In this document: one piece after another, positions 43,667-53,165 of the stretch
How positions within the stretch are numbered: position 1 is the stretch's first letter
Layout of the letters: each line of letters begins with the position of its first letter
Source of the DNA: Rhipidocladum racemiflorum
Lineage: Eukaryota; Streptophyta; Magnoliopsida; Poales; Poaceae
NCBI GenBank assembly: GCA_036346355.1
Contig: CM070591.1
Coordinates: forward strand, 35,744,392-35,808,391
Direction: 5' to 3'
DNA length: 64,000 nucleotides
Notes under the pieces: model-generated
Told to the model about the DNA's origin: nothing
Databases searched by the model: none
Seen by the model: only the letters and a program-made list of their open reading frames with translations
Program-made: the position numbers and the translations under genes

Positions 43667-43746
43667 AAGAAGAAGAAGGTAACGCTGAAGACAATCCCGA
43701 TGAGTCTCAGTTCACGTCAGAGTTCGACGAGTTAGCCGAGGGTTAA
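43667..43746 (+). other. LTR-embedded exon B of LTR C
   Basis: After TTTTGGTCAG, 80 bases encode an acidic tail (GNAEDNPDESQFTSEFDE) and stop with TAA at 43744-43746. Like the other copies its length is 2 modulo 3, as needed to follow a phase-1 exon. Confidence 0.5.
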
Positions 43747-44190
43747 CTGGATTTCCTTTCCAGTCAGTTGCCTGAGGGTGGACAGCACACTGCGCGTCTT
43801 TCTTTTGAACTTCCGTTGTGTTTTATTCTGTCTTTTGAACTTGTGCAGGCCATGATGCCTTAAACTGTAATATTAATTACTTGTAACAACTTTACCTTTC
43901 GGATGTAATATATTTACTCTTGCATAGTTGCGATCTGTCTTGTATGACAATGTGTGGGTACTAGGCTACTGATCCAGGGAACCAGTACTGGACACACGGT
44001 TGCGGGAAGCTCGTATCGTGTTAATGGATTGGTGTACGCATTTGTTTCAAGTGCTGCCGATCGATTGGCCCCAATCTGAGTACGGATTTAGTTTAGCGGT
44101 CGGTAGTTATTATGGGTTGCATTAATTACCAGTATGATGCAACAGTAATGACCCGGTTCGCTAATCTGATTCCGGAGCCCCCACGATGGG

Positions 44191-44202
44191 TGGTATCAGA
44201 GC
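44191..44202 (+). other. Primer-binding site of LTR C element
   Basis: TGGTATCAGAGC seven bases after the LTR end, initiator-Met type. Confidence 0.85.
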
Positions 44203-44996
44203 TATGCATGACTGAAAGGAGACCATAGTTAGCTAATCGATAGGAATAAGAGTGAGTCCTTTTCTCTAAACACTTATTTTAAAAAGAATATCTCTAATTG
44301 TGAAAACATAGGATGCTGTCCTTTTCTCTCTATAGCACCTTCTCTTATTGCAAACTTTCAAAATGAGCTTCATCTTTCCCCAGTCTTCAACTTTGGATTT
44401 TCTGGGTAAGAGTGAAGCAAGAAAATAGGGTTATTCTATCTTCCTTAGCCCATTCCAAAGCTAGAGTTAGAGTTTTGGGAAGCCTCACCTAATTCAAAAA
44501 GCTAGTTATGTATCGAGCAATGGTAGGGTAAGGCTCTAAGTTGTGGTTCTTTGCTTGGTTTGGTTGTTGGTTGCGTTTTCCCCACCTAATTCAAAAAATC
44601 AGTTACTCTCCTTGATCTTAGATGTTGGGACGCTGGGAGCCCTGCTACTTCACGCGTGCTATCCTGGAGGGCACTGTCCAGGCGGCCCTTTGAGACATGA
44701 TGCGCCGTGCTGGCTTCACTGAGCCACTGGGGTATCTGATCTCACGTGCCGGCCTCAGCCCAGCTTCCTCTCTCTACGTAGGTCTCTATCCGCGGTCGCC
44801 ATGATGGAGAGCAGATTAGCCTCTACCATGGCACAGGCCCGAGTCCACTCGCAGCTTTGCTGGATGGGGCGTATATCACGATCCTCCAACTTTGTTTTGA
44901 CCTTCCGGAGATGGCCCAGCTGTTCCCCACTTGTCCCTCACAAGAGTTGGACAGTCAGGTGAACGCCTACGGAGGGGAAACAGATGGGACATCATG
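44203..44996 (+). pseudogene. Leader with remnant of the leader ORF (LTR C element)
   Basis: From about 44632 the plus strand reads GRWEPCYFTRAILEGTVQAA, then after a stop MMRRAGFTEPLGYLISRAGL. This recalls the leader ORF at 5584-6345 (LQLLGGFERPLYRGTTIVQAG). The rest is in shifted frames. The element ends at about 44996, before gag, at the border of a reversed LTR fragment. Confidence 0.45.
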
Positions 44997-46012
44997 GCTC
45001 ACCATGGCGAAGACGGATTTCGAAAAGACTCGACGAGCTGACGTGGGACGCGCTCCAAAGTTCAGCCATCGTTGGGCAATGTTCGGGGCTTCTTGGCGGC
45101 GGCTCGACGGTTTGGAGAGGTCCTGGGGGTAGGGGATGCGTCGGAGAAGGTCATGGGAGGTCTACTAGGGCTGGGGGTGGCGGCTAGGTCAAGAAAAATC
45201 AAGAAAACGCGAAAAACCAGGTCCCAAGCATTTTATCGAGCACCTAACGTGCATGGGCTGGACACTGAGTGACGTGGCTCATTTCTAGCCGTCGGATCGA
45301 CTACCTGCGGCTCAGATGGAGCGGGCGACGTGGCCAAACGGGGGAACGGCGCAGAGGCCTGGCGCTGGCCCATGCGGGCGCAGGCGGCAACGCGGCCTAG
45401 CGGTAGCTCGATCCAGTCTTGAGGCGTGCATGTCTTGTGGCAGTTGGCTCGGCCTAGTGTGAAGCGGCGGCAAGGCGGGCAAGCGCGGCCATGACGAGGC
45501 CGAATTTGGCTGGCGGCGGGAAGGAAGAGAGAGATTCGGCCTAAGCACAAATCCGAATTTCCAACCAATTTCCGAATAAAATAATTCCACAAATTCAAAT
45601 AATTCGTTTGAGGCAATAAAAATACCAGAAAAAGTCTAGGAAAATTCTAGAAAATATTTTGAGATATTTTGAACTCAAATAAAATATTTGCAACAAAACT
45701 TTATAAAAACTTTTCAAATATTTAATTAATTTCTATAAAAGGGCTTAATATAAATCAATTTCAAATAAACCCAATAAATAGCAAACGAGCTCCGAAAAAT
45801 CTCAAAAATTACAGAAAAATTTCTTGAAGCACAAGGAACCCAATAATACTAAATTTATTTTATTTGAAGTATAAAATATTCAAATTAAATTATTTTAGAT
45901 TTAGAAGATTCCAAATCGAGCTTTAATAACGCGAGAAAATAAACAGAAATTTTTGGAAAGCTAAACTAAACCAAAAAATTTTGAAAACCCAAATTTTGGG
46001 ATGTTACAAACA
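44997..46012 (-). repeat. Partial giant LTR (5' part, reversed)
   Basis: On the minus strand this starts TGTAACATCCCAAAAT at 46012, runs through AT-rich blocks with AATATTTTATTTGAG, and reaches GC-rich text with GTGGCTCATTTCTAGCCGTCGGATCG near 45290. It corresponds to the first kilobase of the other giant LTRs. The left edge near 44997 is a truncation. No gene. Confidence 0.65.
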
Positions 46013-46835
46013 ACGAGGTAGGACTTTCGTGTTTACTACATGTGAACACAGAGGCCCGCATCAGAATGGGTCGCCTCTTTCATTATGAATGCACAAATGC
46101 AATTGACACAATTAAATTGCAACTACACTCCTTTCTAACATTTCACATAGCCCAAATTTAAATACATGATCATCAACCATACTCACATCCAATACTTAAC
46201 ATTCATGATCATTTAATCGATTCACACATATATGACATACCAATATATCTATGAAATCAGCATTTGCATCATCATAATTATCAACATGATCAAAATCACA
46301 AAGCAAAGCATGCCACATTCCTTTTAGCATTTAAACGACATGATGCACTTGCCTTTTAACCTCACAAAGCGAGGTGGCGCGGGGTTGAAGTCACCTCCGA
46401 AGCCACACCTCCTGAAATAAGCACTGCATAATCGATTTCATACAAACTATAGCCAACAACAACAATAAACAACTCCTTTCACTCATTACAACAAACTTTG
46501 CCCCTAAATAGCCCACATTCTGAATTGCATACAAACTAGCTTGATAGCCTACTTCGCCACTGCATAACTATTGCTATACAACATCAAATTGAGCAAATAA
46601 AGACATTTTAAACATCTACTCAGAATTTTCTATCTATCTCTAGGCAATTTTAATCCCAATTTGGCCTCCAACTTACTCTAAATCACAGCATAAAATTGAA
46701 TCCACTAATAGTCACAATTCGAACAGCATAAGGTAAAACTTGCATAACTTTCAAATGGTTGAACCAAAATTCAAGTTCTTGGACTCTAAATGAGCACAAG
46801 AGGATGGGCCATAATTACCCCACAGCCATTCGCTA
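46013..46835 (-). repeat. Fragment of a further giant LTR family with exon A
   Basis: The minus strand contains TTATTTCAG, a 59-base open segment (46411-46353, RCGFGGDFNPAPPRF) and AAAAG^GCAAGTGC, again a consensus GC donor with a phase-1 end. The rest is AT-rich. The fragment ends where an unrelated Gag begins at about 46835. I found no exon B here. Confidence 0.5.
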
Positions 46836-47600
46836 AAAATATGAATTTAAAGTCCTCAAAATGAACGCGTGGTTTTGCAAAGTCTCGTGATTAACAACTC
46901 GGTGTTTAACGGGCTCCTGCAATGGTATGAAGGGTTCTGAATATGCGACCACTCGATGAGGGTGATGCGTATTCGGCAGTGGATTGGGCGCGATGCCTAC
47001 TTTGGCATCATCTGTGTACGCGTGGTATTGCCTGACCTCACTCGTCCCAAGATCTTTGGGCAAGATAATGGTCGACTGTGGTGGTGCGGGTGTTGTGACT
47101 GCAGCCAATTGTCTGTTTTCAGCCATCGGCTTTAGGCCCTGAGTGCTTTGTCCGATCAAAAAGACCGTGTATGTGGGAAGAGCCTATTGTGGTTCAAAAA
47201 GAGATCCGGTTGTGACAAGCTCTTGCGCCACTTCCTTTACACTATTTGATATCAATGGCCTAAGCGTGGTGACTAGGGCCGATGATTGGTTCAATAGTGC
47301 ACAATTTATAGATTGATTAATCATATCCGATAATTTCACTTGTGCAGGTAGATATCGGCTTACCGTAGCTCCGCTGTTGGTGTTGGGGGCGTCCGCCCCG
47401 AAGGGATTGATCGTTGGTAGCGCCGTCTTTTGCGTGACGTCACGCCATGTTTTCTGATAGCAGTTGATCATCATCTGCTCAAACACCGTCTTCTGATCTT
47501 CGATCTCCTTGCGCTGCTCTAGCGATAGATCGGCCATAGTTGGCGGGATCGCATCAGGGCTGATGTCAACGAAAATGGTGGTCTTTCCTGTTGACGTCAT
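46833..47600 (-). pseudogene. N-terminal Gag fragment of another gypsy element
   Basis: The ATG at 47600 follows a PBS on the minus strand. The frame reads TSTGKTTIFVDISPDAIPPT and LSLEQRKEIEDQKTVFEQMM, and ends at 47184 after KEVAQELVTTGSLFEPQ. A second frame, 47159-46833, continues with QYHAYTDDAKVGIAPNPLPN. This resembles the long N-terminal extension of Gag seen in grass gypsy elements whose PBS is TGGCACGCCCGGTGGGAC. The capsid and the rest of the element are missing. Confidence 0.65.
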
Positions 47601-47614
47601 GTTGGCTCCTTCGG

Positions 47615-47634
47615 GTCCCACCGGGCGTGCCAAA
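47615..47634 (-). other. Primer-binding site of the gag fragment's element
   Basis: TTTGGCACGCCCGGTGGGAC on the minus strand, four bases inside the LTR end at 47639. This PBS type is common in grass gypsy elements. Confidence 0.8.
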
Positions 47635-47638
47635 GGTG

Positions 47639-48262
47639 TGTTGACGTCGAAAAACTTGACGACGGGTCGATTGCCACCAACACACGAGAATGCCAGGTTC
47701 AGATTCTGCGGGCGCGCCAGCCGATTTGATCACGCAATCGCCAAGAGACGTATTTCCCAATGCGATCGATCAGAAGAACGATCGAGGCTTGTCGGTGGGT
47801 CGATCCTAATTGGTTCGAAGCGAACCGGCGTAGATCGGGGTAATTTGATAAATCTGACCGATCCTTGCGAGTCGATCAGATAGGGTAAAAGCCTACTTTT
47901 CCCGAAAAAGGCGATGTGCAGTAAGATCAGGAAGAGAGTAGAGCTTGGTAAGGTGTAATGCAACAGAAATCAACAACCGGCGATGCGCAACTCGTGCTGA
48001 TCAACGTGTATTACAAGAGGAAAGATTACAAGACTAAAAATGACTACTTCTAATGCTGAAAAATAAAGTAATTGATTGATTGGTTGTTTGGATGTGTGTC
48101 CTTTCGACATAGCCCGTCGTCCTCTTTTTATAGTCCTCGAGCCTAACTGTATCCGCCTCGATCTCGTCACCTGCTCGTACCAACTTCGAACTCTTCTTTC
48201 CATCTCGAGCACGATTGCGTTCGTTTTCGGCCGTGTTAGCTCCGATCTTTCCTTTTGACCCA
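47639..48262 (-). repeat. LTR of the gag fragment's element
   Basis: On the minus strand the LTR ends GACGTCAACA at 47639. A TATAAAAA box lies at 48132-48125. The other end is uncertain; I place it near 48262. No duplication was found. The plus-strand ORFs here are shadows. Confidence 0.55.
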
Positions 48263-48399
48263 TGTATTAATATACGATCGCAACCTTCTAACTTATCTGT
48301 TTTTCCACCTTTTGCTAACCTGGTCTGTGTTGGTCTCTTCAGACCTGCGCCATGACCAACACCTGTCCCGGTCGCTCAATTTTGTGTGCGAACAGGCGT

Positions 48400-48569
48400 G
48401 GGAGGAGTGGGCGGTGGCACGCGGATAGGGTGAAGTGGGAGATGGTGCGTGGAGAGGACGAAGTGGGTTGCGGCGTGCGTAGAGGGTGAGGTGGATCAAC
48501 GGCGTAGCTGGCAGAGGTGAGAACAGAGCGCCGGCAGCATAAGGAGAAGAGGGCGGAGTGGGCGGCAGC
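48400..48569. repeat. GC-rich degenerate repeat split by hAT and copia insertions
   Basis: Repeats of a unit like GGTGCGTGGAGAGGGCGAGGTGGATCGACGGC of about 50 bp continue at 49491-49556 and 50946-50985, that is, on both sides of the hAT fragment and of the copia solo LTR. Removing both insertions rejoins the array. Confidence 0.65.
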
Positions 48570-49490
48570 CAAGGTCGGTCCTGAGTTTTTAAGGGTCCCG
48601 AGGCGAAATTATAAATGGAGTCCCCCCATAACGTAAGCATCAAAATATTTTTATATTACCATGTATCAACTGAAAAGACAATATTCAGTGTATTATAGAA
48701 ATCGTTACCAATAAATAAATGAAAGTACAAAAGTGAGAATATTTACCTCAAACATTTTGTAGAGATAATCTTAGGAAATACCTTCTAACATTTGTAGATG
48801 CAAAATCATCAATTATGGCTTCAACATTAATGTCATCCAATAATTTCTTCTTAATACATAAAGTTACCAGACCATTTAACCTTTCTTGAGACAATGTTGA
48901 CCTTAAATAGTTTTTCAATAATTTCAATTTTGAAAAGCTTCTTTCAGCTGATGCCATAGTTACCGGCATAGTAAATAAGATCTGATAAGAAGCAATTCCA
49001 CAGTAGCTATACAATTTTTCAGTTTTTAGATAGACACTGCGTGTTGTGTTCGGTCTTTGTCTCAGATGTGCTATAGTACCTAGATGGAAAATAGAAGTCC
49101 AGTCTAGTTTTGTTTCGATTTCTGCTTTGATGTGAAGCAGCTCAACTCTTGTAATTGAGTCTATATATTGCAATGAAATCAGAAAAGACGTGAGCAGTTT
49201 CCATGTCACAAAAACAAGTCTGTTCTGTAGTTTTAGTTCGATTGTTATTTTTTCTCTGAAAACAGTGCACACGAACGTTTCAATTAAGCGTGTCCGTGGA
49301 GCGCGTTTTGAGACAAAGGCAGAAAACTTGTCATTTGTCATCTAGTTCTTGGACTGATTACCAACAATGATTGCTCTCGGCTCTCGTGTAGGTGCGTAGT
49401 CTTCACATTAGGATGGAGTTATGGAGGGGTTCCGATAATTTGGGGGCCCGGGGCGGCCGCCCCACTCGCCCCACCCCAGGGCCGGCCCTG
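48570..49490 (-). mobile_element. Short hAT element with transposase C-terminus, TSD GCGGC(A/G)GC
   Basis: The ends are CAAGGTCGGTCCTGAG on the left and, reversed, CAGGGCCGGCCCTGGG on the right, an imperfect terminal inverted repeat. Flanks are GCGGCAGC and GCGGCGGC, an eight-base duplication with one difference. On the minus strand 49341-48748 encodes the C-terminus of a TTF-type hAT transposase. It includes SYQILFTMPVTMASAERSFS and SKLKLLKNYLRSTLSQERLN, the dimerisation domain, and ends at TGA or TAG near 48748. The N-terminal half is missing, so it is an internally deleted non-autonomous copy. Confidence 0.85.
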
Positions 49491-49556
49491 GCGGCGGCGC
49501 GCGGAGAGGGCGAGGCGGATCGATGGTGCGTGGAGAGGGAGAGGGTGAGGTGGATT

Positions 49557-50945
49557 TGTTAGTGCTATGCGCTTGAGGCAATCATATAGTTGATTGTAGC
49601 ATGATTGTTTATAAATAATAATATGATTATTGGTCCAGTGAATGTATATCATTATATTGATCAGCAAGTATGTGACTTGTTTATGAAACTCTTTACTTAT
49701 TGATATAATTCTATAAATATCTCTAATCGGATATCGTCGTATAAGACAACAATGAATAGATCAGCATATGTACTGATCGATGATCATGTTTCATAGATCA
49801 TGGGATATGGAGATATTATTAATACATTGTGAACACATGTTGAAGAACATGTGTTAGATAGACCTGCAATGGGACACTGCGAGAATGTTACATTCTTTAT
49901 GTGTTATCAGTGTATCTCATACATAGTAGATGTATGATCCTTAGACCTGAGATTGTCATATTCCCTACATGTGTAATAGTTTACCTTGGGGTTACCAAAA
50001 CTATTTCCTAACCGGATAGTTATAAAGACAGCTTTCATATTTACTATGAAACATGCAGAGGGAAGTGAGCAATCAAGATGGAATTTGCCACTCCAATGTA
50101 ATGGAGATATATGTCCAGGCCACTCGTGTGATATGATTAAGGAAGTGCATGGCCATGCCGTGATTGAGGAGTCAATCACAACTTATTAACATATCACATA
50201 TACGAGAGATGGATTGAATTGTCAAAAGATGACATGCTTCTCGCCTTGAGTTCAATCTTCATATAGTTTGGCAAAGGGATTATTACATGAGTACTTTCAT
50301 AGGTTCTGTCCGATTTGATCATGGTATGTTTGGAGTTGGCATGCCCTATAAGGAGCCGCTACCAACCATTGGATTCGAAAAGGGTTTTTCGAATCCATGT
50401 CCAAATATATGTGAACCTGCAGGGTCACACACTTAACGGGCTAGGACGCATTAATTCGGATTGGATCCGTAATTAATGGACTTCGTGGGCTTAGCGCGCT
50501 GATGGGCCTTGGCTTAGGGTTTCACCTCGTGGCTATATAAGGAGAGGAGGAGGGTGGGCGCAGCAGTGCCTCTTTCCTGCGTTTTGGAAGTGTTTCACCC
50601 GAAACCCTAGCCTCCTTCTCTCGTTGCCCCTACCGAGCGACCAGGTGCTTACACACCGACGCATGGCGTTCCATCCCTGGACGTGTGGACTGCTGCGGTA
50701 ACGCTGCTGCGACTGCGGCTTGGGAGGACGATCCACGGCGAGGCGAGGATGATCATCTTCATCAACGTGAACGACTACTTCCAGTACCTCGACTCACGCG
50801 ACGTGAGAATCGGCTTCTCCAACTCGTCTTCCGCTGCTTCTGCGCGTCAAGGGTAACGATCCATGATCTTCTACTCGCATGATGTCCAGGGTGTTCGCGG
50901 TAGAATTTTAAAATTGTGCTAGCGTAGCCTACCCATTACTCAACA
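49557..50945 (+). mobile_element. Solo LTR of an Angela-like copia, TSD GGAT(T/C)
   Basis: This 1389-bp LTR, TGTTAGTGCTATGCGC to CCATTACTCAACA, is closely similar to the LTR at 9444-10819. The flanks GGATT (49552-49556) and GGATC (50946-50950) match in four of five bases. TATATAA lies at 50534-50540. Only one copy of the unit is present where the two other LTRs have three 21-bp repeats. Internal sequences are gone. Confidence 0.9.
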
Positions 50946-50985
50946 GGATCGATGCGCGGAGAGGGAGAAGGCAAGGTACGACATA

Positions 50986-51600
50986 GGGCGGAAGCTAAGT
51001 CTGGAGCAGCTACAGAACCATCTTGCTAATGTACTAATGGAAATTGGGAAGAGAATCATATAAATTTTGGGGATCTAAGGTCAGGGACAAGAACTTGGTC
51101 ACTGCAGCATGATCCACCTCCTTCGTGTGCACTTCTTCAGGTGAGTAGGCGGCTGGGCTCCCATGCATCATAGGAGTGATTGGCTGCAATCCTGTCACTG
51201 CCGGCGGCAATGGCAGAGGTGAGGCAGCAAGCTTTTGCCCATGATGCATGATTCCACCCGGCACACTGGATAGAGAAGACAAGGAGCACACTGGATCGAG
51301 AAGGCAGCAATTGTTTCACTTTCGCGTGCAATTGAAGTTCGCTGTATAGAGAAGGAGAAGTGGGGCAGGCGCATCGGATCGAGAAAATTCATCGGAGAAG
51401 ATACTCTGTAGACGGGATCGATACAACACTATCTGGGCTGTCGATATCTTTTCGATCTTCGTGGCAGCGTCGACTATTGCATGGTAGACGATATCTTTCT
51501 CTCTCCTTATTCTCTTTCATCCACATTAGCTTAAATCCTATGTGACAGAAGCTATGGACAGCTGATGGTGGACTATTGTACATGCTCTTAATCGTCACGG
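50986..51600 (-). other. Unrecognised region with one ORF (51291-51034)
   Basis: The minus-strand ORF of 85 codons includes LPLPPAVTGLQPITPMMHGS, AYSPEEVHTKEVDHAAVTKF and ends SLTLDPQNLYDSLPNFH. I do not recognise the family. It could be a last exon or a gene fragment carried by a transposon; codon use does not settle this. The rest of the stretch shows nothing else. Confidence 0.25.
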
Positions 51601-52677
51601 CTACAGAGAGGGGTGGTCATTGATAATAAAAAAAATAATCCAATTCTTTCGAATTCTTGCTCTACTTATTTCCTTAGGCCTTGTTTAGGAGATCCAAATT
51701 CATTGGACCCATATTTTAGGCCTTTTATATGAAACCTTAGTGTGACATTACGACGTTGCTACACATTGAAACTTTTTTACCTTCAATTATGCAATAAGAC
51801 TACGAAGACAGAAAAGCAAGGATAGGCAGAAAGTTTGTTACACGTAAACAAAAGAAAGCCGTACAATACAAGGTTGGCATCACCGGCATAAAAACACACC
51901 CCCGCAGAGTAGGATAGGGTAAAAACGGATCGGATAGCTTTCAATTGATTCGGATAATTTTTTAATACGAATTTTGCTGGCTCAGATATTCATTAGATAG
52001 TATCGGACATCGAAATGAATACATATTTTTTTTCTGTCGGATATGAATATTGGTCCAGATTATCTAGATATTCAGGCACGTGGGCTAGGCAAGGCTACTG
52101 TTTCGGTTAAAAGGTTTCCAAATTTTAAAATTATTTTCCAATTTATTTATTTTAGAAATAAATTTTTAATTTTTAAAATGGGAAAACCAGCTTTAAAAGT
52201 TATGAAAATTTTTGGAGGCGTTTCTAACATAGCCTAGGATTTAAAAAAATATATATGTTTCCAAGATTTTTTCAGCTAAGAAGTTTTCTCAAAAATTCAA
52301 ACACTGATGTCTTTAATAGGAAAATATATTAAATAAGAAGCCAAAAATGCAAAAAATGCGTAATTTATTATCTTAAACATAATTCAACAAATAATGCAAA
52401 TCTTGGGCTATTATATATTCTTCATGAATATTTGGATTAAATAAACTAGTTATGCTCTTTTATTTTACGTGTATAATTTAATGAGTTTTCATGTTACAAT
52501 AAGTATTTATAACCATATTTCTTTGATTCGTATTCGCTTGGTATTGTATTGAACATTATTCATATCATACTCGTACGGTCCTGCTCCGGAGTCCAGACCA
52601 ACTGCAGCAGACTCCGTCTGTCCGTCACGTCTCTGGAGTCTGGAGAGAGAGTCCGGTCGAGCCGCAACACACGCACG
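51601..52677. other. AT-rich intergenic sequence
   Basis: No gene is seen. Near 51674 GGCCTTGTTTAGGAG resembles one end of a Tourist-type element without a partner. Near 51920-52080 repeated CGGATA/TATCCG-like text (GGATCGGATAGC, TCGGATAATT, TCGGATATGAATATTGG) suggests an old transposon remnant. Confidence 0.4.
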
Positions 52678-53037
52678 CAGGGTTCACCTTTTCGTTTTGC
52701 CGATTTTCGAATGAACAGTGAAATTTGATAATAGCAAAAATCGAGCCGAAAATCGTAAAAATCGCATAAATTTAAAAACCATATTTTTTTGGAAAAAAAT
52801 TCAAAATTGTGGAAAATCAACGATTTCGACGGAAAATCGACGATTTATCGATGGAAAATTGACAACCATATTGAACTTTTTGTGCGGTCGACTTTTGATA
52901 GCGATTTTTGACGAAAATCGACCGATTTCCGACCGTTTTTTGACACATAAATTTTTTTAATTCTTTTTTGAATTGAACCAATTTATCGACCGGTTTTTAA
53001 TGTCGAACGAATTTCGACGACTATCTTTGAAACACTG
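52678..53037. mobile_element. Non-autonomous hAT element, TSD CACGCACG
   Basis: This 360-bp element reads CAGGGTTCACC at the left and, reversed, CAGTGTTTCAAAG at the right. It is flanked by CACGCACG at 52670-52677 and 53038-53045. The interior is rich in CGATTTTCG and AAAATCGAC motifs. It carries no ORF. The duplication lies in a (CACG)n tract, so the flank match is weaker evidence than it looks, but the hAT-like termini support it. It sits about 130 bases upstream of the SEC24 start codon. Confidence 0.7.
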
Positions 53038-53044
53038 CACGCAC

Positions 53045-53165
53045 GCACGCACCCGACCCGAAACGCTCTTTCACCGCATCGACATAAAAGCTTCCTCCCT
53101 TCTATCTCTCCTCCCCAACTCCACACCGCCCCTCCTCAGATCCCGATCTCCCTTTCGATCCATCC
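53045..53165 (+). promoter_or_regulatory. Probable 5' UTR and core promoter of SEC24
   Basis: The stretch before the ATG is C/T-rich (CTTCTATCTCTCCTCCCC), usual for plant 5' leaders. CATAAAAGC at about 53082 could serve as a TATA-like element. The hAT element ends directly upstream. The exact start of transcription cannot be read. Confidence 0.4.

Larger units (their letters stand above)
41900..44183 (+). repeat. Giant LTR of a third family (LTR C), 5' truncated
   Basis: A plus-strand LTR whose end (GAGCCCCCA, 44183) is followed by a PBS at 44191. The LTR start is missing. It carries both exon-like segments (about 41995-42109 and 43667-43746) and the inverted repeat at 43621. The middle (42,420-43,500) is rich in TTGGTTTGG-like text and includes two copies of a block with CTCTATGGCT and GGGGAGGTTGCGGACTAGTGG (about 42660 and 42975). 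No conventional gene is present. Confidence 0.7.
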
